In this document: piece by piece, positions 8,460 to 18,549 of the stretch | How the letters are laid out: every line of letters begins with the position of its first letter | How positions within the stretch are numbered: the stretch's first letter is position 1 | Source of the DNA: an uncultured Prevotellaceae bacterium | GTDB taxonomy: Bacteria > Bacteroidota > Bacteroidia > Bacteroidales > Bacteroidaceae | Direction: 5' to 3' | Assembly: GCA_902778535.1 (NCBI GenBank) | Contig: CACYYG010000017.1 | Span: 81,160-145,159, forward strand | Length of the DNA: 64,000 bases | Notes under the pieces: generated by a model | What the model was told of the DNA's origin: nothing | Databases searched by the model: none | What the model saw: the letters and a program-made list of their open reading frames with translations, nothing else | Made by a program: the position numbers and the translations under genes

Positions 8460-8972
8460 ATGAAGAACGAGAAGAATACACCGTCAGAGTTCTTGAAGGA
8501 CTGTTTGGCTGATGCGGTCATACAGTTGCTGGAGAAATATCCTCTAAAAGAGATACAGGTGAAGCAGATATGTGACGTCAGCGGGTATCATCGTTCTTCG
8601 TGGTTCCGTGCTTTCCGGTCGAAGCATGAGTCGGTAACGTACAAGATGATACGGCTGTGGCAAGTGTGGGCCGATGTGCACGGAGTGACTGTACGCGACG
8701 AGTTCACGCTCGACAACGCTGATGCTTTCTTCCAATACAACTACGAGATTCGCGACACGACACGCCTTCTCTATCGCCGTGGTTTGATGGACGATATCAG
8801 CAAATCGTTTACCGCCATCCTCTATGCTCATCATCGTGAAGAATCGCGTGAGGCGTACAAAGCCTCCATTTTCGCCTGCTCACTCTTCGGTATCTTGCAG
8901 GAGTGGATTGTCCGCGACTTCAAGGAAAGCCCAGCCGAGATGGCAGACATCATCCGCGAGGCATTCTCGTAG
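8460..8972 (+). CDS. TetR/AcrR-like transcriptional regulator
   Basis: A 170-residue protein with an N-terminal three-helix DNA-binding region (residues about 15-60): a helix, KYPLKEIQVKQIC, then the recognition helix YHRSSWFRAFRSK, matching the TetR pattern of ...TVxxIxxxAGVSRxTFYRxFxSK. The C-terminal 110 residues are helical and lack recognisable ligand motifs. It precedes two secreted esterase/hydrolase genes on the same strand and may regulate them, especially given the inverted repeat over the next promoter. The earlier ATG at 8280 is rejected because the promoter box lies downstream of it and the extra residues look like translated AT-rich leader. Confidence 0.75.
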   Translation: MKNEKNTPSEFLKDCLADAVIQLLEKYPLKEIQVKQICDVSGYHRSSWFRAFRSKHESVTYKMIRLWQVWADVHGVTVRDEFTLDNADAFFQYNYEIRDTTRLLYRRGLMDDISKSFTAILYAHHREESREAYKASIFACSLFGILQEWIVRDFKESPAEMADIIREAFS

Positions 8973-9011
8973 GCGACTTTTACCCCAATCTGTCGCATTC
9001 CGCCTGTGGCG

Positions 9012-9029
9012 TTTGGCATTGATGAAAGT

Positions 9030-9043
<14 letters not shown>
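9012..9043 (+). promoter_or_regulatory. Promoter TTTG-N20-TACCTTTG for the esterase gene
   Basis: TTTG at 9012-9015 and TACCTTTG at 9036-9043 with a 20-bp spacer, a full match to the Bacteroidetes vegetative promoter. The -7 box sits in the left arm of a perfect inverted repeat (9030-9075). Confidence 0.85.
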
Positions 9044-10237
<1,194 letters not shown>

Positions 10238-10312
10238 TTCAATTTTCGGAAGTAGGTTTTCTACTTGATTCACACGCGTCCCCATCAATAACGTATTAGA
10301 CAACCAAAGAAA

Positions 10313-11242
10313 ATGAAGCAATTGTCAAAGAATATAGCTCTATGTATGCTTATTTTGACTTTATCGGTTAGCAATGTCAACTGCCAGGACACGAATAAAG
10401 GCGGATTCTATAAAGGAGAAATTAATACGATAATGCCTATTGAAAGCAAATATAAGAAAACGGGCAGTGAACAGGTCGCTAAGGTTGAATTCAACTGCGA
10501 TAACCCAACAATAGGAAAGATTGTTGCAGTCTATCCTCAGTCTATGCTTCAGTCCGACCACACGTTTCCTCTTGTCAACATAGGTAATGCGTCGAACACG
10601 ACTGCGTATGACCTAATAGAGGCAATGGAGCATTTGGCTTCCTGGGGATATGTTGTTATTGGGAATATGGATAAACAGACAGGTTCTGGTTTATCTATTT
10701 CACAGACGTTAGATGAATTCCTTGGTTTGGTTGCACTGCATGAAAATCAGTTCTATGGCAAGATTGATACGACAAAGATAGCCATTGCCGGTTACTCTCA
10801 AGGTGCATACGGTACGGTTATGGCGGCAACAGCATACCCTAACAGCCACCTTTACAAGGCAGTCTATCTGTGCAGCTGTCCACAGAAACAACTAGGCATC
10901 AACTTTAAGTGGGGAACAACAGACTTTGCCAAGATTACAGCTCCGCTGCTGATGCTGGCAGGAACAGGAAACTGGGATTCAAAGATCATCAGTCCCGAAG
11001 AGGCTTTTCAGGCAAACTTCGATGAAACAACGGGAGTTTTCCCCGTGCTGGCTGCACGCCACACCAGCAAAGACCATGAGGAGATGGGAGCAGAAGGTGA
11101 TGCCTACATGACGGCATGGTTCTCTTATTTCCTGAAAGCCGACAGTGTAGCCGGTAAAGCCTTTGTAGGTGACGACGCAGAGATTCTGAAGAATACAGAC
11201 CGCTGGATAAACATCAAAAGGAAAGGACTATGCGGAAACTAA
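10313..11242 (+). CDS. Secreted alpha/beta hydrolase (PET-hydrolase/dienelactone-hydrolase-like)
   Basis: A 309-residue protein with a hydrophobic N-terminal export signal ending SNVNCQD, where Cys24 could be a lipid attachment site. The body is an alpha/beta hydrolase: nucleophile elbow GYSQG (Ser162), an acidic residue in GTGNWDSK, and a His in RHTSKDHEEMG. It lies 75 bp after the CE1-like esterase on the same strand and probably acts with it on extracellular esters. Substrate cannot be told from sequence. Codon use is AT-rich like the preceding gene. Confidence 0.8.
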   Translation: MKQLSKNIALCMLILTLSVSNVNCQDTNKGGFYKGEINTIMPIESKYKKTGSEQVAKVEFNCDNPTIGKIVAVYPQSMLQSDHTFPLVNIGNASNTTAYDLIEAMEHLASWGYVVIGNMDKQTGSGLSISQTLDEFLGLVALHENQFYGKIDTTKIAIAGYSQGAYGTVMAATAYPNSHLYKAVYLCSCPQKQLGINFKWGTTDFAKITAPLLMLAGTGNWDSKIISPEEAFQANFDETTGVFPVLAARHTSKDHEEMGAEGDAYMTAWFSYFLKADSVAGKAFVGDDAEILKNTDRWINIKRKGLCGN

Positions 11243-11396
11243 AAAATTATTGTTGGCTGTGCTGGCTTTGGCTTTAGTACTGGCCATTGGGACTACAATT
11301 AAAAAACCTGTGCAAACTCGTTGGGAAAAATTACTACATCTTGACACATTAACATATATCCACACATTTCTGCGGAGGCTCCGCAGCAAATTTTGA
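11230..11396 (+). pseudogene. Frameshifted short export-signal ORF overlapping hydrolase stop
   Basis: An ATG at 11230 overlaps the hydrolase stop. After CGG AAA CTA and a run of six A (11241-11246), a +1 shift opens a frame encoding a typical signal-peptide core (LLLAVLALALVLAIG) followed by TTIKKPVQTRWEK and a stop at 11394. One missing A would explain the break. The 3' part lies in repeat copy B and shares VQTRWE with copy A. It looks like the decayed 5' end of a lost secreted-protein gene; this is an inference. Confidence 0.35.
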
Positions 11397-11402
11397 AGGC
11401 TC
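11292..11402 (+). repeat. 110-bp imperfect direct repeat, copy B
   Basis: Second copy of the repeat at 8111-8220, same orientation, with the CTGCGGA-GGC-TCCGCAG hairpin. Together the two copies bracket the regulator-esterase-hydrolase block. Confidence 0.8.
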
Positions 11403-11426
11403 CGCAGAATATTTTTGGAGGCACTT

Positions 11427-11458
11427 TTTGGTGCTTCTTACATTATTTGCTATCTTTG
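11427..11458 (+). promoter_or_regulatory. Promoter TTTG-N20-TATCTTTG
   Basis: TTTG at 11427-11430 and TATCTTTG at 11451-11458, 20-bp spacer. The -7 box ends only five bases before the ATG of the truncated regulator, which implies a leaderless or nearly leaderless transcript. Confidence 0.8.
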
Positions 11459-11463
11459 CAAGC

Positions 11464-11748
11464 ATGAAACCTGCTCAGATTTTTCACCAGTACATCTGGA
11501 TCATCAACGCGCTCAGGGCTTTCGGGCAGCTGACGCTGGAGGAGCTCAACGAGAAATGGGTGGAGGACAAGGTGAACGAGGGCAATGCGCTGCCGCGGTC
11601 GTCGTTCAACCGCCATCGCGATGCCATCCTCGACATGTTCGGCATCGTCATCGACTGCAACAAGAAGACCTACATACCAATGACACGGCCATTGCGGATA
11701 TACAGGCCATGGGTCGGAGACACAACCTTTCGCCCAGACAAGTCGTAG
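11464..11748 (+). pseudogene. Truncated WYL-type transcriptional regulator (N-terminal fragment)
   Basis: The first 65-70 codons match the N-terminal winged-helix part of Bacteroidales WYL-domain regulators: helices with INALR.FG.LTLEELNEKW, then SSFNRHRDAILDMFGI.IDC.KKTY. Homology stops at about 11672, exactly where the stop codon of the convergent GH27 gene lies (11670-11672). From there the frame runs into antisense GH27 sequence and ends at 11748, so the rest of the DNA-binding region and the WYL sensor domain are missing. An intact promoter remains upstream. Confidence 0.7.
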
Positions 11749-13406
11749 ACAGGTGCGCGGCTGTCGGTAGCAGGCTGCACAGAGGCATCATTGACGGCAG
11801 CTGGCTGTGTACAGATCAGGTCAATGTAGTCAATGTCTGGCATCCAATTGGATGAATTAGAAAGGCGGATGGTGTTCACTCCCTTGTTCAGTTGTATATC
11901 CACCTGTTTCTTGCCTACCCTATCCCATCCGCCACTGTTGCAGCTAACGGTCTTCACCTTCTGTCCGTTGACTGTAACAGTGATATTGCGATTCTCGCCG
12001 GAAATATATCCTATGGTGAGTTTATACTCACCGCCAGTAAAGCTGTAGACATTGCGCCACTGCAGGTCGTTTGCGTCTCTGCCTCCCAACCAGCCGGCCT
12101 TGTATCCTCCCGAACAATTATTGGCCATATCGTAGGTTCCAGTCTTCTCCTGCTGATTGTTCTTGATTTCCTGATAAACGCTGTTATAGCCGGCCTCAGC
12201 CTCATAGCGGGTGCGCTCTAAGCGGGTCTCGGCCTCGGCCACGTAGATGCGAGTGCCGTGTTTGGGGATGCTAACTTCATATGTGCCGGTGAATTCGCCA
12301 AGGTCTATTTTCCGGAAAACATCGCGCAGCTTCACCGTACCTGACAAGTCTAAGTCAGAAAAAACGACTTGCACAGTTTGGTTAACGTCGGTTGGGTTGT
12401 AAACGGCGAAGGCACGTTTATTGCCGTTTAGCTGCTCAACATCTTTCACAATGATATAGCAGTCGTTGACAAACTTCACGACGTAGGCCTGCTGATAGAG
12501 CGTGTCCTGATTGAGAGCAATGAGTTCTTTGTTTTTCAACAGATTGAGTGTAGCCGCCTTGATGTTGGTAAGGTCGCAGCCTATCAGCAGCGGCGAGTTC
12601 ATCATGCACCACATGCCGAAATGCGTCTTGTCCTCCTCTGCGGTGAGCGAGCGTCCTACCTCCAGCATATCCATGTCGTTGTAGTGTCCCTCGCTGCTAT
12701 AGGCCGACAGGTAGAGATTCTCAGCAATGATGCCTTTGACCGACTCCCAGCCATCGTAGATGTCGCCCGTGGTACGCCATGAGAAGGCAGCGCCGTCAAT
12801 CCAAGTGCCTGGATAGGCCCAGCGGCAGGCATTCATGCGCACATCGGTGCGCCCCGTGTTGCGAATGGCCTGGGCAATGGCTGTGTAGCGTTGCTGTTCG
12901 TCAAGGACGAGGTGGTCTTCGTTGTGATACCATGAGCCGCCGCAAAAATCGACTTTGATGAAGTCGAAGCCGCAGTCCTTGAAAAAGAAGTCGGCATCTT
13001 GTTGGTCGTGTTCATAGAGGCCGACACCTTTTCCGGTAGCATCGCCATTGAACATACTACCACAAGTGTTGCGTCCTGCGTCACTGTAGATGCCAGCCTT
13101 CAAACCCTTAGAATGGATATAGTCGGCCACTGGCTTCAAGCCGTTGGGAAAGCGTGTGGGATGGACAAGCAGGTGTCCGTCGGTAGCGTCGCGCCCGCCA
13201 AAATAGCCGTCGTCAATATTGATGTGGTCGAAGCCCACACTAAGAAGCCCTTTGCTCACCATAGCAGCAGCCTGGCGCTTGATGAGTGCCTCGTTGATGT
13301 TTACGCCGTAGGTATTCCACGAACTCCAGCCCATAGTGGGGCCATTTTGTCCGTACATAAATGCGGCAGTCATAAAGGCTGCCGCAAGAAGAGTTTTCTT
13401 CATCAT
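11670..13406 (-). CDS. GH27 alpha-galactosidase with C-terminal carbohydrate-binding module
   Basis: A 578-residue secreted enzyme with a signal peptide (residues 1-19), a GH27 catalytic barrel (GPTMGWSSWN at the start, nucleophile Asp153 in IKVDFCGG, acid/base Asp in YNDMDML at 242-247), a C-terminal beta domain, then a CBM35/CBM6-like module (about residues 400-535, YEAEAGYN ... VNTIRLSN) and a short tail VYDLSGRKV ... GLYIRNGRV like that of other secreted Prevotella proteins. It hydrolyses terminal alpha-galactose from galactomannan or raffinose-type sugars. Its 3' end overlaps the truncated regulator by 79 bp. The start could be either of two adjacent Met codons. Confidence 0.92.
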   Translation of the reverse strand: MMKKTLLAAAFMTAAFMYGQNGPTMGWSSWNTYGVNINEALIKRQAAAMVSKGLLSVGFDHINIDDGYFGGRDATDGHLLVHPTRFPNGLKPVADYIHSKGLKAGIYSDAGRNTCGSMFNGDATGKGVGLYEHDQQDADFFFKDCGFDFIKVDFCGGSWYHNEDHLVLDEQQRYTAIAQAIRNTGRTDVRMNACRWAYPGTWIDGAAFSWRTTGDIYDGWESVKGIIAENLYLSAYSSEGHYNDMDMLEVGRSLTAEEDKTHFGMWCMMNSPLLIGCDLTNIKAATLNLLKNKELIALNQDTLYQQAYVVKFVNDCYIIVKDVEQLNGNKRAFAVYNPTDVNQTVQVVFSDLDLSGTVKLRDVFRKIDLGEFTGTYEVSIPKHGTRIYVAEAETRLERTRYEAEAGYNSVYQEIKNNQQEKTGTYDMANNCSGGYKAGWLGGRDANDLQWRNVYSFTGGEYKLTIGYISGENRNITVTVNGQKVKTVSCNSGGWDRVGKKQVDIQLNKGVNTIRLSNSSNWMPDIDYIDLICTQPAAVNDASVQPATDSRAPVYDLSGRKVVSPTHGLYIRNGRVIGM

Positions 13407-13415
13407 TGTTGTTCA

Positions 13416-14393
13416 TTAATTATTGACTGAACCTCCCACAATATCAAGAAGTTCACTGGTGATAGCCTGCTGACGGCTCTTGTTGTACTGCAGGTTCAGC
13501 TGACGCAACAACTCGTCAGCATTGTCGGTAGCTGTCTGCATGGCCACCATACGGGCAGCGTGCTCCGAGGCAACGCTGTCGAGCAGAGCAGTATAGAGCA
13601 TGAGGTGAGCCAGTTTGGGGATAAGCAACGACAGCACGGAGGTCATGTCGGGTTCTACGATGAAGTTGTCGTTCAGGGGTTTTGTCTCCTCCTCATCCCT
13701 TTCCTCTTTTCTCGTTCCTCTCTGTTTCAGATAGTCCTGTGCCTTCTTCGTCACTACGTTGGATGTGAGGTCGCGCTCATGGTCACGCTCCAGCTCTGTC
13801 TCGATGTCGATGGGCAGGAAAGTCTTACGCGTAAGAATCTGCGAGCCGGCGCTCTTGAAATGGTGATAGATAATCTCCACCTTGTCAATCTCGCCCTTCT
13901 CAAAGCGCTTGCCAAGAGCCATAGCCAAATCGATACAGGGTGCTACACTTGGATGGTCAACCATATTCGAGGCTTCGTCAATGAACTTCACATTGTATCC
14001 CAGCTTTGTGGCCTTCTCGGTCACTTTACGGCCAATAGGATAAACCTCCACATTGTCAGCGCCAAGCTTCTCAATGTAGGCATTCATCGTCTGCTGCATC
14101 ATCTTAATGACGTTGGCGTTAAATCCGCCACACAGCGACGAGTTGCTGGATATGACCACCAATGCGGCACGCTTCACGGGCCGTTCCTGGTCGTAAATGG
14201 TCTGAGCCTCAGCTTCGGCAGCAAGAAAACTCTTCAGAATATGTTCGAGCAAGTCCTCGTAGGGCAACATATTCTGAATAGCCACCTGGGCATGATGCAA
14301 CTTCGACGATGCCACCATCTTCATGGCTGAAGTGATCTTGCGCGTCGAGTTAACCGAGGCAATACGGCCTTTGATTTCTTTTAATGAAGGCAT
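13416..14393 (-). CDS. atpG: ATP synthase gamma subunit
   Basis: Central rotor-stalk subunit of F1. The N-terminus SLKEIKGRIASVNSTRKITSAM is typical, and the C-terminal helix carries ATDNADELLRQLNLQYNKSRQ followed by the conserved ITSEL motif. At 325 residues it is longer than E. coli AtpG (about 287); the extra part is a charged insertion around residues 215-245 (KKAQDYLK ... EERDEEE), common in Bacteroidetes. Last gene of the atp operon, starting 6 bp after the atpA stop. Confidence 0.97.
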   Translation of the reverse strand: MPSLKEIKGRIASVNSTRKITSAMKMVASSKLHHAQVAIQNMLPYEDLLEHILKSFLAAEAEAQTIYDQERPVKRAALVVISSNSSLCGGFNANVIKMMQQTMNAYIEKLGADNVEVYPIGRKVTEKATKLGYNVKFIDEASNMVDHPSVAPCIDLAMALGKRFEKGEIDKVEIIYHHFKSAGSQILTRKTFLPIDIETELERDHERDLTSNVVTKKAQDYLKQRGTRKEERDEEETKPLNDNFIVEPDMTSVLSLLIPKLAHLMLYTALLDSVASEHAARMVAMQTATDNADELLRQLNLQYNKSRQQAITSELLDIVGGSVNN

Positions 14394-14399
14394 AAACTA

Positions 14400-15986
14400 T
14401 CAGGCTTTATACGTTCCTGCAATATCGGCCATCACAGCCTCAATCTTGCCGGTCGTCTCATCGTCAATCTTGCCTGCGCCCAGCGTCTCGATAACCTCGG
14501 GCGCCGTAGTGCGCAGTTTGTCGAGGAACTGGTCCTGACACTGGCGAACCTTATCGATGGGCACCTCACGCATCAGACCATGCACGCCGCAATAGAGAAT
14601 GGCCACCTGCTCGCCAACGGGCATCGGGCTATACTGCGGCTGAATGAGCAGCTGGTTGTTCTTACGTCCGCGGTCGAGCGTCATGGCTGTCACGGCATCC
14701 ATATCGCTTGAGAACTTCGAGAAGGCCTCGAGCTCACGATACTGTGCCTGGTCAATCTTCAGCGTACCGGCCACCTTCTTCATCGACTTGATCTGTGCCG
14801 AGCCGCCTACACGAGATACCGAGATACCGACGTTGATGGCAGGACGGAAGCCTTGGTTGAAGAGATCGCTCTCAAGGAATATCTGGCCGTCGGTGATGGA
14901 GATGACATTGGTGGGGATGTAGGCCGACACGTCGCCTGCCTGTGTCTCGATGATGGGCAGAGCCGTCAGCGAGCCACCACCCTTTACATGTCCCTTCATG
15001 CACTCGGGCAGGTCGTTCATCTGCTCAGCCACTTCCTGCTGCTCGTTCATCTTGGCAGCACGCTCCAACAAGCGGCTATGCAGGTAGAACACGTCGCCGG
15101 GATAGGCCTCACGTCCTGACGGACGGCGCAAGATCAGCGACACCTCACGGTAGGCCACAGCCTGTTTCGACAGGTCGTCGTAGACCACCAATGCGGGGAG
15201 ACCACGGTCACGGAAGTATTCGCCGATGGCAGCACCTGCAAAGGGTGCATAATACTGCATGGCGGCAGGGTCGGCAGCGGTAGCGGCCACGATGATGGTA
15301 TAAGGCATGGCGCCATGCTCCTTCAAGGTCTGCACCAAGGCAGCCACAGTAGAAGCTTTCTGGCCTATGGCCACATAGATGCAATAAACGGGCTTGCCTG
15401 CCTCATAGAAACTCTTCTGATTGATAATAGTATCAACAGCGATAGCAGTCTTACCTGTCTGGCGGTCGCCGATGATGAGCTCACGCTGACCACGGCCGAT
15501 GGGAATCATCGAGTCGACAGCCTTCAAGCCCGTCTGCAGCGGCTCCTTCACGGGCTGACGATAGATGACGCCAGGAGCCTTACGGTCGAGAGGCATCTCG
15601 AAAGCGCCGGTCAGGTCAATGTCGCCCTTACCATCAATGGCCTGTCCCAGAGGATTGATGACGCGGCCCAGCATATTGTCGTTCACGCGGATGCTGGCAA
15701 TGCGGCGTGTGCGCTTCACCACCATGCCCTCCTTGATGCCCGACGTCGTACCGAGCAGCACGCAGCCAACGTTATCCTCCTCAAGGTTCATTACGATGGC
15801 CATCGTACCGTTCTCGAACTCCAGCAATTCGTTGGCTTCGGCATTGCGCAAACCGTAGATACGGGCTACGCCGTCGCTGACGGTGAGCACAGTTCCCACC
15901 TCATCAAACTGCTGAGCATCACTGATGCCCTTCAGCTGGTCGAGCAACACCTGACTGACTTCGCTTGGTTTAATCTTATCTGACAT
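14400..15986 (-). CDS. atpA: ATP synthase alpha subunit
   Basis: Non-catalytic nucleotide-binding subunit of F1, 528 residues. The Walker A motif GDRQTGKTA and the [12 protein letters not shown] strand are visible, as is the alpha-subunit signature [14 protein letters not shown] near the C-terminal third. It follows atpH with 6 bp spacing and precedes atpG in the same transcript. Confidence 0.98.
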   Translation of the reverse strand: MSDKIKPSEVSQVLLDQLKGISDAQQFDEVGTVLTVSDGVARIYGLRNAEANELLEFENGTMAIVMNLEEDNVGCVLLGTTSGIKEGMVVKRTRRIASIRVNDNMLGRVINPLGQAIDGKGDIDLTGAFEMPLDRKAPGVIYRQPVKEPLQTGLKAVDSMIPIGRGQRELIIGDRQTGKTAIAVDTIINQKSFYEAGKPVYCIYVAIGQKASTVAALVQTLKEHGAMPYTIIVAATAADPAAMQYYAPFAGAAIGEYFRDRGLPALVVYDDLSKQAVAYREVSLILRRPSGREAYPGDVFYLHSRLLERAAKMNEQQEVAEQMNDLPECMKGHVKGGGSLTALPIIETQAGDVSAYIPTNVISITDGQIFLESDLFNQGFRPAINVGISVSRVGGSAQIKSMKKVAGTLKIDQAQYRELEAFSKFSSDMDAVTAMTLDRGRKNNQLLIQPQYSPMPVGEQVAILYCGVHGLMREVPIDKVRQCQDQFLDKLRTTAPEVIETLGAGKIDDETTGKIEAVMADIAGTYKA

Positions 15987-15992
15987 TATTCT

Positions 15993-16532
15993 TTATTTTT
16001 TAAGTTGTGTGAGAATAGAGTTGAGCTGAGACTTCACGCTTGCATCCATGCGATACGTGTCATATTCGAGGATGAAGCCGCCGATGATGTCGGGGTTCAC
16101 CTCAGTCTCAAACTCCACAGTTCCCTGAGTCTTGCTTTCCACCATCTGGCGCATCTTCTGCTCAGTGGCAGGAGCTACAGCCACAGCGGTGGTCAGTTTT
16201 CCACGGATGATGTTCTTCTGCTGACGATAGAGCGTGACGTATGAATTGGCCATAAACTGTATCATGTTTTCGCGGTCTTCCTTCAGCACCAATGCCACGA
16301 AGGCCTTGCTCAGTGCCGATGCCCCGTCGCCGCCAATGGCAGTCAGGAGTAGCATCTCCTTTTTATCCTTGGCCAGCATGGGGTTGTCAATCGTGTGGCG
16401 CAGCTCGGGTACCTCGACAAAGCTCTTGGCCAGCAACTGCATCTCCTGATACACCTGTTGGTCGAGCTTGGCGTCGAGCGCACTCTTTAGCAACGCTCTG
16501 GCGTAACGTACCGAAATGATTCCTATATCCAT
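15993..16532 (-). CDS. atpH: ATP synthase delta subunit
   Basis: A 179-residue peripheral-stalk subunit linking F1 to the b subunit. The N-terminus IGIISVRYARALLKSALDAK and the C-terminal motif NPDIIGGFILEYD.YRMDASVKSQL match the OSCP/delta family. It is located between atpF and atpA in the operon. Confidence 0.96.
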   Translation of the reverse strand: MDIGIISVRYARALLKSALDAKLDQQVYQEMQLLAKSFVEVPELRHTIDNPMLAKDKKEMLLLTAIGGDGASALSKAFVALVLKEDRENMIQFMANSYVTLYRQQKNIIRGKLTTAVAVAPATEQKMRQMVESKTQGTVEFETEVNPDIIGGFILEYDTYRMDASVKSQLNSILTQLKK

Positions 16533-16572
16533 TATTTGAAAAATAAAAAATGAAAGAACAAAAAAATCGGTG

Positions 16573-17067
16573 TTACTGTTTGTTTACATCATCCAGCATA
16601 CGGTCGATGAGATCCATCTGCGCCTTGTCGCCCTGAAGGTTCTGACGAAGCACCTTCTCGGCAATCTCGACACTTAATGTAGCCACTTGCTTGCGAATGT
16701 CGGCAATGGCGGCCTTCTTCTCCTGCTCTATCTCAGCCTTGGCGTCGCTGAGCAGACGGGCACCCTCCTCACGAGCCTTCGCCTGTGCCTGTGCTACAAT
16801 GGCTTCGCGTGTCTCGGCAGCCTCTTTCAATATCTGAGCCTGCTGGGCGCGAGCCTCCTGTAAGATGGATTCACCTTCTTTCTGTATATTGGCCAGCCGC
16901 TCGTTTGCCTCGTGAGCCTTGCGCAGCGAGTCATCGATGAAAGCCTTGCGCTCCTTCACCATATTGGTGATGACAGGAAAGCCGAACTTCCAAAGGATGA
17001 ACAGCACGACAAGGAACGTCAGCGCCATCCAGAACAACAAGCCAGTACTCGGAATCAATAAATCCAT
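16573..17067 (-). CDS. atpF: ATP synthase b subunit
   Basis: A 164-residue peripheral-stalk subunit: one N-terminal membrane segment (LLFWMALTFLVVLFILWKFG) followed by a long charged, Ala/Glu/Lys-rich helix typical of the b-subunit coiled coil. It starts 99 bp after the atpE stop; that gap holds the repeat-built hairpin at 17099-17142. Confidence 0.96.
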   Translation of the reverse strand: MDLLIPSTGLLFWMALTFLVVLFILWKFGFPVITNMVKERKAFIDDSLRKAHEANERLANIQKEGESILQEARAQQAQILKEAAETREAIVAQAQAKAREEGARLLSDAKAEIEQEKKAAIADIRKQVATLSVEIAEKVLRQNLQGDKAQMDLIDRMLDDVNKQ

Positions 17068-17083
17068 AATGCTGTGTTTTTTG

Positions 17084-17160
17084 AGGTTTGAGGTTTGAGA
17101 TTTGAGATTTAGAGATACCCTTTGTCAAGCAAATCTCAAATCCCAATTCTCAATTCTCAA
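17084..17160 (-). repeat. Opposed heptamer arrays forming a hairpin inside the atp operon
   Basis: The atpE-atpF gap contains TTGAGGT/TTGAGAT heptamers (17081-17110) facing CAAATCT/CAATTCT heptamers (17131-17160). GATTTGAGATTT at 17099-17110 pairs perfectly with AAATCTCAAATC at 17131-17142 (20-bp loop). The same repeat family occurs at 7994-8028 and 31446-31475. Confidence 0.85.
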
Positions 17161-17166
17161 ATCATA

Positions 17167-17403
17167 TTAGATGCAGAGGAATGCAATGACGGCTGCGAAC
17201 AGGGCAACACCCTCAATCAGAGCAGCGGCCACAATCATGTTGGTGAACAATTTACTCATCACCTCCGGCTGACGGGCCATGGCGTCCATAGCCTGACCAC
17301 CGATTCTACCAATTCCCAGACCAGCACCAATGGCTGCGAGACCTGCGCCTACTGCGGCACCCAACTTTGCTACGCCTTCTACGGCTAATAATGTTGTAAT
17401 CAT
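17167..17403 (-). CDS. atpE: ATP synthase c subunit
   Basis: A 78-residue two-helix proteolipid that forms the rotor ring. It shows the Gly/Ala-rich first helix, the polar loop ARQPE, and the ion-binding Glu in helix 2 (AAALIEGVALF). The residues that usually go with sodium binding (an acidic residue followed by Ser/Thr, with a Gln in helix 1 at the pairing position) are not obvious, so proton coupling is more likely; that is an inference. Confidence 0.97.
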   Translation of the reverse strand: MITTLLAVEGVAKLGAAVGAGLAAIGAGLGIGRIGGQAMDAMARQPEVMSKLFTNMIVAAALIEGVALFAAVIAFLCI

Positions 17404-17464
17404 AATTGTTTGATTTTTTTGATGTTAATATTTAATTCTTAATTCTTATCTATTAATTGTTTTG

Positions 17465-18544
17465 TTACTCATGTGCAGGCTCCACACGTGCCAAGCCGAT
17501 GAACACGGCACTAAGCATGGTGAACACCATGGCCTGGATAAAGCAGACCAAGCACTCCAGGCACATCATAAAGATGCTCATCAGCACCGACAGGGCCGAC
17601 ATCGACAACTGCACGGCAACAGCCTGTGAAGCCACAAGGAAGATGATACACGTGATAGCCACAGCAATGGCGTGTCCGGCCATCATGTTAGCGAAAAGTC
17701 GAATCATCAGGGCGAAGGGCTTCGTAAAGATACCCACAAACTCAATAACCGGAATGATGGGTGCAGGGCACTTCAGCCATGTGGGCACATCGGGCCAGAA
17801 GATGTCTTTCCAGTAGTGCTTGTTGCCCGAGAACTGCACGATGATGAAAGTGCAGAGGGCGAGGAAGAACGTCACAGCGATGTTGCCCGTCACGTTGCCA
17901 GATCCCGGCGGGAACGGTATCAGTCCCATCACATTGCAGGTGAAGATAAAGAAGAAGCAAGTCAGCAGGTAGGGCACATATTTCTCATAGCCCTTGCCTA
18001 CACCCGGCTTGATGATTTCGTCGACCACATACATCACCAGCATCTCGATGAAGCCCACGAATCCGCCAGGAGCGGCGTCGCTGGCCTTGCGCTTTTTATA
18101 CCAGCGGGCACAGCCGAGGATGATGCACACCAGCAGAATGACGTTGATGAACATCACGGCTACCGTCTTCGTAATGGAGAAATCAAGCACTGGCTGTCCG
18201 TTCTCTACAATCTTGCCGGCATTCTCACCCTCAGTGGCAATGGCCAGCCCTTGCAACTCTGCCGGAGCGTCAGCCTTCACGTGGCGCAAGCCATTGGCAT
18301 CGGCGTGATGCTCAAAGCGTGACGAGCTGAACACATGCCACCCCGTAGAGCTCTTGACGATGACCGGCAGAGGGATGACCAACGGGTCGCGGCCCTCGCC
18401 CAGGTCGGTGATGTGCCATTCGTGCGAGTCCTTGATATGCTCCAGCACCACCTCCTTAGCCGAGAAATCCTCAGCCTTTGCCGCCGGCGTCATCGCCAAT
18501 AGCAAAAGAAGTAGGCAGAGCAGTCTTTTCAGTTTACAAATCAT
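17465..18544 (-). CDS. atpB: ATP synthase a subunit with periplasmic N-terminal extension
   Basis: A 359-residue membrane stator subunit that forms the proton half-channels. The essential Arg is in ALMIRLFANMMAGH. It begins with a cleavable-looking signal peptide (residues 1-24, ending AKA) and about 100 extra residues before the first conserved helix; this long extension is usual in Bacteroidetes a subunits. Five to six membrane helices follow. It begins 5 bp after the I-like protein. Confidence 0.96.
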   Translation of the reverse strand: MICKLKRLLCLLLLLLAMTPAAKAEDFSAKEVVLEHIKDSHEWHITDLGEGRDPLVIPLPVIVKSSTGWHVFSSSRFEHHADANGLRHVKADAPAELQGLAIATEGENAGKIVENGQPVLDFSITKTVAVMFINVILLVCIILGCARWYKKRKASDAAPGGFVGFIEMLVMYVVDEIIKPGVGKGYEKYVPYLLTCFFFIFTCNVMGLIPFPPGSGNVTGNIAVTFFLALCTFIIVQFSGNKHYWKDIFWPDVPTWLKCPAPIIPVIEFVGIFTKPFALMIRLFANMMAGHAIAVAITCIIFLVASQAVAVQLSMSALSVLMSIFMMCLECLVCFIQAMVFTMLSAVFIGLARVEPAHE

Positions 18545-18549
18545 AAATC

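Noticed and set aside
15315-15983. Long open frame antisense to atpA
   Set aside because: It mirrors the codon structure of atpA, has no promoter or homology, and similar antisense frames cover most GC-rich genes here.
17465-18544. Long N-terminal extension with signal peptide in the ATP synthase a subunit
   Set aside because: It is the usual form in Bacteroidetes, not an anomaly of this genome.
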